A DNA stretch of 64,000 nt, taken from positions 247,001 through 311,000 of the forward strand of contig JALIZF010001517.1 in NCBI GenBank assembly GCA_029948255.1. Direction: 5' to 3'. Both the position numbers and the translations under genes were made by a program. Below the pieces are notes generated by a model, which saw only the letters and a program-made list of their open reading frames with translations, searched no databases and had not been told where the DNA came from. Shown one piece after another: positions 44,642-54,266 of this stretch; the stretch's first letter is position 1, and each line of letters begins with the position of its first letter. The stretch is from Telmatactis stephensoni (lineage: Eukaryota > Cnidaria > Anthozoa > Actiniaria > Isophelliidae).

Positions 44642-44791
44642 GGACTCATTATTCAGGGGAATAATAGTAAATATGTTTGTAATAGTTTAGGATATATATA
44701 TATACGTTTCAGTTTGTATTATAATATATAGTATAAGTACTTTGTAAAATAAAGACTGCCTGAACCCATTCCTGAGTCTTGGTTGATTTAG
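44642..44791 (+). repeat. Ngaro B2 repeat
   Basis: Direct 150-base copy of B1, separated from A2 by 51 bases that include CCCACCCACCTCTCC. AATAAA at 44748-44753. Confidence 0.85.
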
Positions 44792-44800
44792 AAAATATGA

Positions 44801-44930
44801 TAGAGTGAAGTCAAAAAACCCGCGAAATAGTAGACTAATAAACACTAAAAGACCATATTTCCATTGTTTTTTGTATACATCTAACTATTACGCACTGACT
44901 ATTAGATTTTGTATCACGGGTTTTTTGTAC
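44801..44930. mobile_element. MITE copy 2, right terminus lost
   Basis: It starts TAGAGTGAAGTCAAAAAACC and shares the interior of copy 1. It ends at TCACGGGTTTTTTG without the final TIR bases. It begins nine bases after Ngaro B2. Confidence 0.65.
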
Positions 44931-45086
44931 TGACTGCTGGGTTGTAAAGTTTTCAATATCTATTGTTAGAAAATTCAAGTATAGTGCTTGCACTAAATCT
45001 ATGAAACATAAATAGTATCAAACAAGTGATCAATAAATTATTACAATGCATTTTTTTCCTATTGTCTAATCAACACTATTTTATAG

Positions 45087-45227
45087 TAGAGTGAGTGCAC
45101 TTAATCCGTGAAACACTATCTGAATCTTGGTGTGTAATGGTTCAATATGCACAAACGAAAACAATGGAAATAAGATCCACTAGTAACTAATAGTGTACTA
45201 TTTCATTGGTTAAGTGCCCTCACTCTA
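45087..45227. mobile_element. MITE copy 3 (diverged subfamily)
   Basis: TAGAGTGAGTGCACTTAATC at the left, GTTAAGTGCCCTCACTCTA at the right, with the shared interior motif AAAACAATGGAAAT in reverse orientation. Confidence 0.7.
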
Positions 45228-45306
45228 GTACTTAGTATTATCTGTTTCATGCATTTAGTATGAGCACTCTACTATATCTACTATGATAGTAATAATTATT
45301 ACGTAG

Positions 45307-45451
45307 TAGAGTTAGCGCACTTAACCCGTGAAATAAAAATTAAAGGTTAGTGTGTAATAGTTCAATAGACACAAAAGAAAACAATGGAAATAGGATCTAC
45401 TAGTAACTAGTAGTCTAGTAACTATTTCACGGGTTAAGTGCGCTCACTCTA
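45307..45451. mobile_element. MITE copy 4 (diverged subfamily)
   Basis: TAGAGTTAGCGCACTTAACC at the left, GGGTTAAGTGCGCTCACTCTA at the right. The interior matches copy 3 closely. Confidence 0.7.
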
Positions 45452-45677
45452 ACTGTTGAGTTATAGTTACAAAATATCATAGCAAATACAAGTACTATAT
45501 CTAGCATGATATTAAAATGTACTTATTCTAATTAATGGAATTATTTTCATGAATAAAAATGTTTTGTTAGCTGTTTCTCGCATTTTTATTGTATACAGTG
45601 TACGTCCAAGAAAAACTGACCTTGAAAACCGTTACAGCCTTACTATTTTTTCATTTCATTTTAATTGCTATATATCT

Positions 45678-45924
45678 GGGACTTGTCAGAAATTAGCAGG
45701 AGGGTAGGGAGTGGAAAATGGGGGAGGTCACAACTTTTTGAGCCCCTCAAAAGGGGAGGGTCACCAAAAAACTGGCTGTGAAAATAAGAAATTTGCTATT
45801 TTTTGGTCAATCCTAAGGTATGGTAATGAAAATTTCATCCTGATCTTAGGGGAGGGGTACTATATTTTCATCACTCAATTCTAAAATTCCACCCCCCTCC
45901 CCCTGCTAATTTCTAACAAGTCCC
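45678..45924. mobile_element. 247-bp MITE with G-run/C-run termini
   Basis: GGGACTTGTCAGAAATTAGC at the left is mirrored by GCTAATTTCTAACAAGTCCC at the right. Next to these are GGAGGGTAGGGAG and CCACCCCCCTCCCCC. No ORF. Confidence 0.75.
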
Positions 45925-46214
45925 TCACAAAAGGCCAGAGTGTAAAGCCTCTATGGCTCTTGTTTTCTCTAAGATACAAGTTTTCGGTTTATTTTCTCTA
46001 AGATCTGCTTGCTAATTCTTACGATTCCTGATTCCGATGGGTTTATAGCGCCTATCCAAAGAAAAATCTGCTCTGTACTACAAACTACTGTACTTGAAAT
46101 TACAATTAACATACAATAAACTAAAAAAGTTCACTGGATGCATGTTGGCCATTGGCTCAGTCGAGCTCATCCGCCCGTTGATCCATGACAAGTCTTGTTT
46201 TTATTCCTGCTGGG
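45925..46214. other. Unassigned
   Basis: No feature recognised between the MITE and the inverted repeat at 46215. Confidence 0.4.
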
Positions 46215-46985
46215 CAGAGGAGTGAAGGCTTTCCCACAATGCCTTGTAAAGCCTACTTTTCAAGATGGCGGCGGTTTTTGACCGTGAGAATTCGAAGTTT
46301 CAACCTTACTAGGTAAGTTGTACAGACATTAAGCTAAATGTAGAGTAATTATGGGGCAGGTTTATTAATTTTGTGAGGTTTAAACTTTCACTTTTCGCCG
46401 CTCTTGGACGTATTTACGAGTCTGCTACTTTGGAAAAACTTATCTACATATTGTGTAGCGATATGTAGGGATTTTAGGTCTTGAAACAAACTTGATGTGA
46501 GCAAAGAACAGTCAAGGTTCGAGTTTACTCGACTTGTCACAACCACAACAAAATACATTTGAAATTTGAACGATAGAATAACTAAGATTTACCTTAATAT
46601 CACAACTTGAATCCACTGAAATAAGTGCAGGAGAGCAGACATTCGCAAAGAGATCGTCCACAGAACTATGGCCGTTGAACTTTAGCACTAGAGCTATCCT
46701 CCTTTCCGCTAAATTTCCAATAAAACTCACATGAACTTCACGGCAAATTATGTCTAAGCACAGCAGATTTGGTACACGAATCTTGTAATCGTCTTTTGAA
46801 ACGCAGTGCACGTAAATAAGCTTGCTATTTCGGAGGCTTCCAGCGAGATTTTGATGTGCAACAGAAATGGACGCCATATTGAACTTCACAACTCCAATGC
46901 TCATGTAAACTGATGACGTCACGAGAATTTTGATAATATACATCAAATCGCAAAGCATTGTGGGATGGCCTTCACTCCTCCTCTG
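46215..46985. repeat. 771-bp unit with 28-31-base inverted ends
   Basis: CAGAGGAGTGAAGGC...CCCACAATGC at 46215-46242 is matched by GCATTGTGGGATGGCCTTCACTCC... at 46955-46985. The unit holds ATG-containing first-exon-like sequences pointing both ways (46263 + and 46876 -). It may be a TIR element or an inverted duplication around a bidirectional promoter. Confidence 0.55.
46593..46876 (-). CDS. Candidate first exon of an unknown gene
   Basis: An ATG in the context AATATGGCG starts an open 284-base stretch ending at AAG|GTAAAT. The peptide begins MASISVAHQNLAG and contains LLCLDIICREVHVSFIGNLA; no known domain is recognised. Its codon composition is less AT-rich than its surroundings. No downstream exon could be tied to it within the window. 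It could also be an accidental ORF inside the 46215-46985 repeat. Confidence 0.35.
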
Positions 46986-47328
46986 CATGCTGGGTGTCAT
47001 GCCACCCTCCACACCAGATGAACCCATGGTTGGGGAGCCATTTTAGACGCCAGTGACCTGTCTATGTGGCAGGAAGAAGAGGAGACAGAAGAAGAGAGGG
47101 CATACTATCTTAGCCAGATGGGTGGTGGTGCAGTTTGCCCTGCATATCAGTGGTCACGTCCACAAAGACGAAAAAAGAGAGTAGCTTTTGCCAGTAGTGG
47201 TGTCAGCTAGTCAAGCAACAAGGAAGAAACCAACTGTTCATTGATGAATAAGCCAATAATACAAATATGTAAAATTGGAAACTTTAATTTTCATTGATCC
47301 TTTTTTTGGCTTTTTTCTCTTTTTACAG

Positions 47329-50300
47329 AATTGCTGATGACAACCAAAGCAACAAAAATGACAAAAATGACAATGAAGCCCTCCTTGGGGAGATATTAGA
47401 GGAACTTGCTGTCCAAATCAGAAATGACACCGCCAAAGAGATTTCAAAATTTAATATCTGCAGAAGCAAGATTTGGGAGGGGGTAGTGAGGGGCTTGAAA
47501 AAGAAAACGTTTTCCCCCTCACAAAAATTGTCCATCAAATTCATGGATGATGGAGGAGTTACAGAGGGAGCTATTGATTTGGGTGGACGACAGCGAAAAT
47601 TTTTCACTCTCTCATTACAATACCTCCTAGATAGCCTTATGTTTTGCGATAGTGGTGATGGAAAGGGGAAATTGCTTAATAATCATGCCCAAGGTGAGTA
47701 TGTGTGAACAGGTCAAACAGGCGATGATACATGTACATTTTAGGATAAATTTCAATTAGCTTCTGCCTAGCTGTTAACAGGTTGTCATGCATCAAGGAAA
47801 CTGCCACATGGGTATCTTGTTAAGTGGATCAAATTGTCTCCTTCCTGATCAGGATTAAGCACTTGAGATGAGATTACATAAAGGAATGATTAAAATATAC
47901 TTTATCACATTAGAATTGAATTCTAATATTACTTAGTTATTGATTTGCAAAACAATTTCATCGTCAAAATAAAAAATACATAGTAATTGTTGTTGCTGCC
48001 CAATTCAAACACACTTGTTTAAAATTAGAAAGATATATTTTGCAAATTCCTTCAAATTCTTCATGTCATTTCATTTACATTTGCTGACTTCATATTCTTA
48101 ATCCTGAGAAAGGAGATGATTTCAGGCAAAAAACAATTCTTCATTAGGCATTTCTTTCCATTGAAAAACAACGACCAAAATTTGAATGTAAAGGACCAGT
48201 TACCAACAACTGTAGGCATAATTATGTATGGATCAAATGGTGTTAATTCTATCTGAGTTTCTGAATTAATCATTATTTGTAGCTCAGTCAGAAGACCATT
48301 ATTATTATACTGGATGCATAATTGCGTTATCATTAGTTCATCGAGGACCCTCATCAAATTTCTTCTCAGAAGAACTTTTCTCGTCTTGGTGAAAAATCCA
48401 GAGGCAACACATGTTTCCTTGGAAATAGTTCCAGACGAGGAACTACAAGAAAAGTTAATGGAGGTTTGTGCTCATTATATCATACAAGTATTGGAATGGG
48501 AGTTAAAATTGATAATAAACAGTTGAAATTTATAGGTATACTCGCTCTCTCTCGATCTACAGCCTCTCTCATGTATCCTATAATCAAGTTTATAAAACTC
48601 GAAAATTAATTTAAAAAAGTTTTAATCAATTAAGAGGACTAGATATTTTTGTTCTTCAGGGAGTAAGAGAAAAAAATGGTGAAGTGCAGCTGTTTTACAG
48701 AGCCATGCAGTAATTTCTATTCAAACGTTTGTTGTTTGTCATAGACATAGGTTGTTTTGCGAAAAGAAAGTTCCATCAAAGTGTTAATTTCCAAGTGAAA
48801 AGTTGAATTGAAATAAAGTTCTCTGTCTGGCCTTCATCGTTTTGTTTTTTTTTTGCTATATCATATATAGCTAATAGCTAAACCCTAACCCCTAAAGCCT
48901 AAAACAAAAGATATGCTTCAACGATCTTTTGTATTATGCTTTAGGCTTTAGGGTTTAGGCTTTTTCCAGTGACAACGTCAATTGAATTAATTAGCTATAT
49001 AACAATATTAATCTAATATTAATTTATTACTCTATGAATTCAGTAATACACTACAGTCAGAACGATGTTTATTTTGTTCAATTAACAAAGAATGGTAAAA
49101 CCAAGCAAAAGACAGGGATAACATGTAAAACAAAGGGCATTGTTCATCATAATCCACACATTCCTTGTTTTTGTTATTTGAACAAATCATTCTAATGGTA
49201 CTGGATGACCCTATTAATCATTCCTTTTCAGGAATATAATATCTAAACATCCAATACAAGTACAATTATTATGATCCTAAAATAAATATATAAAAATGAC
49301 AAATCTATAAGAATATACTAAAAATATACTTTTTGAAGTGTTTGATCAAACTGATGAACAGTAAATAAATGTAATCTACTTATAATATCATCTACTTTAC
49401 AATAGTAATAAGAGTCCCAAAATATACAGAGTACACACTGTCATAAAGATCTAGTAATCTTAAGGCTGTTAATTCTAATATCAGTCATAAATATGTCCTA
49501 TGTTTCTGTTGAGTGTAGCTTTTATATAGCAAATGTGTAAAGATACATGTAATATTATCCTAACTGCCAGCTTGATATTACTCGATAATGAAAACAATTT
49601 ATTTCTTCTCTTGACTGAGTGCAACAAGTGATGAAATCTTATATCTTTTTACTGCAAGTCAATAAAAGTTTACTATATAAGTATTATTTACTACAAGCCA
49701 TTGAGCAAAACACTGCATGTACCTCCACCACAACCATCAGCATGTGCACATGTATACATTATTTCAGACACTGTAAATATAACTTTCTTTTTCTTTTCAG
49801 TTGAAAAATGCTACAACAGTCGATGTAATGAATGTTTAAGTAGAGGAACTTTGCACTGTGATACAGCTTGCTGGTGCCATGAAGCCACTTACCAAAATAG
49901 GTGATCAGGAAAGCATTGTCAATGAAACAGCCCATTGGTTGGTGATGGGAAGAACTAGGAGTGCATATGAAAGGTTGGTTCAAAATACAAAACAGACAGG
50001 ATGTGTGTAATTTACTAAGCCCTGTGTTAATTACTCATTGCAAAGGAACAACCTTTGCAATACATGTTATGTACTATACACATTTCTGAAATTTACTCAC
50101 AGGTTTAATGATGACAAAATAATAAAATTCAAAGCAAGATGAAGTTTAAAAAATAAAATATATGCCTGATTTTACATACTATTATTATAGCAGAATAATA
50201 AACACCTATGTGCTCTAACCAAATAGTAAAAAACTATTAACTGTCAATTTAACTACAGATTTTGTGAGGGGCTGGAAACACTTGGTGTTCTAGAGGCGAT

Positions 50301-50405
50301 CAAGCAGCACCCAGAGCCTTTTAGACAGGCCCTATGTCTGAATACAACAAAGCTCACGGCAACACAAATTTGCAAAATGTTAAAATCAACAAGCGGTCTG
50401 ATAGC
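47329..50405 (+). pseudogene. HECT-domain E3 ligase-like pseudogene (G2E3-like group)
   Basis: Exon A 47329-47693 encodes a HECT N-lobe start: SKIWEGVVRGLKKKTFSPSQ, then IKFMDDGGVTEGAIDLGG. Exon B 48288-48463 has TGCIIALSLVHRGPS and, after a frameshift near 48390, KNPEATHVSLEIVPDEELQE. Exon C 49801-49973 has LKNATTVDVMNV, a TAA at 49837, then VEELCTVIQLAGAMKPLTKI in the same frame. Exon D 50259-50405 has FCEGLETLGVLEAIKQHPE and FRQALCLNTTKLTATQI. Junctions B-C and C-D keep phase; A-B does not, so sequence may be missing. HECT ligases pass ubiquitin from a catalytic cysteine near the C-terminus, which is not seen here. A frameshift plus a stop make this a pseudogene. Confidence 0.65.
48877..48958. 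repeat. Palindrome with CCCTAA/TTAGGG-like arms
   Basis: CTAAACCCTAACCCCTAAAG followed by CCTAAAACAAAAGAT is mirrored by ATCTTTTGTATTATGCTTTAGG and CTTTAGGGTTTAG. It lies in an intron of the HECT pseudogene. Confidence 0.65.
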
Positions 50406-50743
50406 GAGTCCAAACTTTTTGTCGCATATATATGCATCTTTTTCGCATATATACGCGACATGTGCACGCATACATCTTGCATATCGACCACATATCCATT
50501 AAAAAAAATGACATGTATACGTGAGTGTCGATAACACTAACGTACGTGCGAAACTAACGTATGTGTGAAAAAAGCCCTCGCAATCATGTGCTTTAAGGTC
50601 CCATATACACCAAAATACGCGTATACAAAACACGCATATATATGCGTCTTGCTTGTGATACGTGGTCGTTTTGCCCTAGTGCCCAGGCTCCAGGAGTACA
50701 AGGGACACATGATCAGATTTCCCGTGCAATCAGTTATTCCAAG

Positions 50744-52067
50744 ATGGCGTCAACTCCTTCAAGGGTTCTAATTCGTGCAGTGGGAGAAAAACAAGGCGGA
50801 ACGGTAAGTCTATTTCATTTAATTAACTGCAACAGCTTTTAGAGCACGTATTTAAATTATTGAACTTTTCTAATAATGTAGCAGTTTTTTAACAAATGAA
50901 TACCGTAATGATTGATATTGATTTTTCCAACTCTCAATTCCTCAGTATCATGCAATTCCTTGCACAATTCAAGAACTGAAAATCGACCTTGGCATCAAAG
51001 GCGAGCATAAAGTATTCAATGAAGATTTTGGCGAGATAAAAGACGCGTCATTGCTACGGTAAGCAAGAGTTTTGGCTGTGTTGTAGGTGAACCAAGTAAA
51101 AGGGGGGGAGAGGAGGCCAACTTGCTACCTTATTAAACCTTTTAAAAAAGTCATAATTAAACTTACTTTTTGAATTTACAGAGATGGAGATATCTTATGT
51201 TATGGAAAGCTCCCGACAGCAGAAAAGGAGCAATCTGGTAAGATAAAAGCAAGCAATTTTTAAAGAAATGTAGAAGTACATGTATATACAGTAATATACT
51301 ATATAGTACTACTTAAACAATAGAAAACATATGTTTCTACAATTTTTTGTGAAATTTAGGTCATCGTGGATTAACTTAAGTGAATTCACTCTATTATTAA
51401 GATGTTTTCAAATTATTGAGTTTACATTTTTTCCTTTTGATCTTATTGTAAAGAAAATTATCTTTTGGGATTTCATTAATTGAGACCTGAGACCTGATTA
51501 TATCTACTAGATAAGAACCTTAGGTATATTATCTTGTGTACATTCTAAAAGAGGTGTTATAAGTCTTATAAAAACAAGCTTATGTAAGACTTTTTTATCT
51601 TTCATCAATATAGAAATATTTAGTTCTCTGTAATATTATTACGTGTACTCTGTATTGTACCAGCATTGACTGTTTTTTTTGTTTTTTGTTTTTTTCATTT
51701 GGCAGTTACTGATACTCTACGTAGTTTATTTGCTGATGGAGGTCAACACCAACAGACACAAGGATACAGTACAGTAGTTGAAAGTGCCCTAAGCAACATT
51801 ACTGGTGCCATGAGTACTTATAGTCAATTTGGTCCTGTTTCTCGGAGACAGAGACAAAATCAAAGGTTTAGATCACAACAGTACAGCAGAAGCAAGCCTA
51901 TTCCAACCCCTAAACTTAAAGTAGTGCAGCTGCTGTACAAAGAAAGAGGACATGAAGAGGAAACATCAGAACCGTGGCCTTACAAAAGTTTTCAAGTGAT
52001 ATGGGAAGGCAACTTGGAATATACTGACCAAAATAGTAAAAAGCGTAATTCGGTGAATTCTTGTTAA
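50744..52067 (+). CDS. Intact four-exon gene of unknown function, 196 aa
   Basis: Exons 50744-50803, 50946-51058, 51182-51237 and 51706-52067 have standard GT-AG borders (e.g. ACG|GTAAGT, CTCAG, TTTGGCAG) and keep one frame; their sum is 591 bases. The start context is AAGATGGCG. The N-terminal 60 residues (VLIRAVGEKQGGTYHAIPCT, then LKIDLGIKGEHKVFNEDFGE and LLRDGDILCYGKL) look like a small beta-grasp or ubiquitin-like fold by pattern, which is inference. The middle is Gln/Ser-rich (GGQHQQTQGYS) and Arg-rich (RRQRQNQRFRSQQYSRS), followed by LKVVQLLYKERGHEEE. I recognise no named family. It lies head-on behind the HECT pseudogene on the same strand; a functional link is untested. The last exon might use GTGAAT at 52055 as a further donor instead of the stop. 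Confidence 0.6.
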
Positions 52068-54016
52068 ATTAAACTATCAGCGACTAATATATTTTCTATT
52101 CTATTTATTAATAGTACATTTCTTCAATGATTATGTTGTAAGGCAGGCAACTACACACACAGATATTTTTGCAACAGGGGTGGATTTAGGGGTGAGCCGT
52201 GCAGGGAAGTGCGCACCCCTCCTTAGAACATTTGTTAGCCCTCTTCCTCCAAATACCTTTCCAAGATGATATGGATCCCTTGCACAGGTTCCGATTTCCT
52301 CAGTATAACTTTGAAACTCCCAGCTAAAGATCCTGGGTCCAGAAATTCTCGTCGAATCCTGGATAGCGTCCACACAATAACTGATTTGCACTTTATAGTG
52401 ACTTAAATTTATAGCTAGTAGAACGTGATTAGCATGCATTTACGTAACGTTTAATCATTTCCTAGTGGAAAGTTAAATTCTAACCTGGGATAGTTTACGT
52501 GAGCTATGCTTAAGGCGCTGCGGAAACTATGTGCGCAAACCTTAGGGCTGTTCCCTGCAGTACAGATGTAGGACTTATGAACTAGGCATATAGGAAATTA
52601 AATAACTGTTTTCTAGCTTAACATGGCTGATTAAGTGGGTTTGAACATAACTAATGAGTATCATCATAACTCAGAATTCCAATGAAGTTTGTAAGCGTTT
52701 CAGAACTAATATTCCAGTCCCTTAAAGTTGGAAGACTTTACCTAGTTTAATATATCCAGTTTGAAATGCAATATGCTACTTAATTGAATCTAGATTATTC
52801 TAAATGATTATGATTGACTTGAAATAGTGTCCTTTTGATTGCTAGTGTTCATAGTTTGACTTTGACTTAACTATCTTCTCGTACTTGGTTGCCTTGTGCA
52901 CTTCGCATCTCTATTGGGATTAACACCAAAAACATTTGAACATTGCAACTAAGGAAATGCTTGCTTTGACTAATACAGTGAAGGCTCTTCCTTATCAGTA
53001 GAACATTGTTGTCTGGATGCATATGTTGACAGCCAAGTTTTGATCAGTGTTTGGGAAGGAAGCAAGAAGTCTCCCGAGTTAACCAATGCAACTAAGCAGC
53101 TCTTCTTTGTTGTCGGGCCACAAAAAAATGTGGAAAAAAATTGATGGCTAGATTTGATGGTGCTTGGAAAACTAGGGGAAGTGGCAAATCGTACAAAAGT
53201 TTATCGGGTTCGTGCATGAGTATTTTCCATACATAAATCACAAAATGCACCTGAAAATTGTCTTGCTTGTAATTAAAATAAAAGCCCTCTAAGAGGACAT
53301 GTGGTTACTGGTCAAATGATAAATAAACAAGCAAAGCAATTAAACTAAACTAGTCGTTTTTATCAAAAGTAAAATGCTGAGGCAATTGAACATTTCTGCA
53401 AGCTTGGACTTGATCAAAATTCAATAACATTTTTATCATTGTGATCGACTTTGCTAATCTGATAATGGACCAATGGAAAATTAATTATTAAGAGCGTATC
53501 CGTCAGTGGACCAGGCAGACCTGATACATGCCATCCTTCCAATTTCATTGAAACTTGTCACAGTAAAAGACGTCAGCCAAACACTCAAGATGCCAAAATA
53601 GTTTGCAGTTCAGAATTTTCCGGGGGGAGTTAGACCACCCCCCCTGCTTTTTTTCCAAAAATCTCAAAAGATTTACCCCATAAAATGGTAAAAGTAAAGA
53701 CCTCTCAAACTTTTAAAATTGAACCAATTTTATTTTGGCTTGGCATGAGTACACTGACACCTTTTGTCAGTTCAAGACAGGAGTTTCCACTAGTTTGAAT
53801 GACACCTTGTCAATCATTGGATGTCAATAATTAACCCTATAAAATGACATGCTAAAATAGACTGATTTCACAGCCAAATATCTCCAATGGCCATCACTGT
53901 CTATAAATGACAACACCATCACCGTTCAACTCTATGCTTGGACTAAGGAATTCGAAAATAAAATTTTTGGGACCTATTAATTTCTTAGTGCAGGCCATGC
54001 TTGAAAACTTGGTATG
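52068..54016. other. Unassigned region
   Basis: No gene recognised. It contains short ORFs only and a C-run near 53635. It continues, after the gypsy element, at 58511. Confidence 0.4.
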
Positions 54017-54115
54017 TGTTATAAGCTTGAGTCATGACAAGCCGCCATTTGTCCAGCACGTGTCTTTATTCATGAGCTACACAGGAAACCCATATTACAA
54101 AGGAATCCCATAACA
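54017..54115 (-). repeat. Gypsy 3' LTR
   Basis: 99 bases, identical to the other LTR. The adjacent polypurine tract on the - strand is GGAGAAAGGAAGA (54128 to 54116). Confidence 0.9.
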
Positions 54116-54266
54116 TCTTCCTTTCTCCAAAAAAAATGAAAACTATTAAATATAACTGACTTAAGTGTGCTTGTACTGGTACATGAAACTAACAACAACT
54201 TGAAGCTAATTTGCTTAACAGTCAATGTCCATAACAAACTGTGACAATGAATTTATCTTAAATAGT

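Larger units (their letters stand above)
40157..44791 (+). mobile_element. Ngaro retroelement with complete split direct repeats
   Basis: The order A1 (40157-40422), ORFs, B1 (44175-44324), A2 (44325-44590), B2 (44642-44791) is the split direct repeat layout that defines Ngaro elements of the DIRS group. It encodes a gag-like protein, RT-RNase H and a tyrosine recombinase on one strand. It has no target duplication, as expected for recombinase-based integration. Frameshifts in pol show this copy is no longer functional. Confidence 0.9.

Noticed and set aside
50400..50690. Z-DNA-like alternating tracts (CGCATATATACGCG, GCATATATATGCG) as a promoter of the 196-aa gene
   Set aside because: Suggestive position just upstream of 50744, but no core promoter element or repeat boundary supports it.
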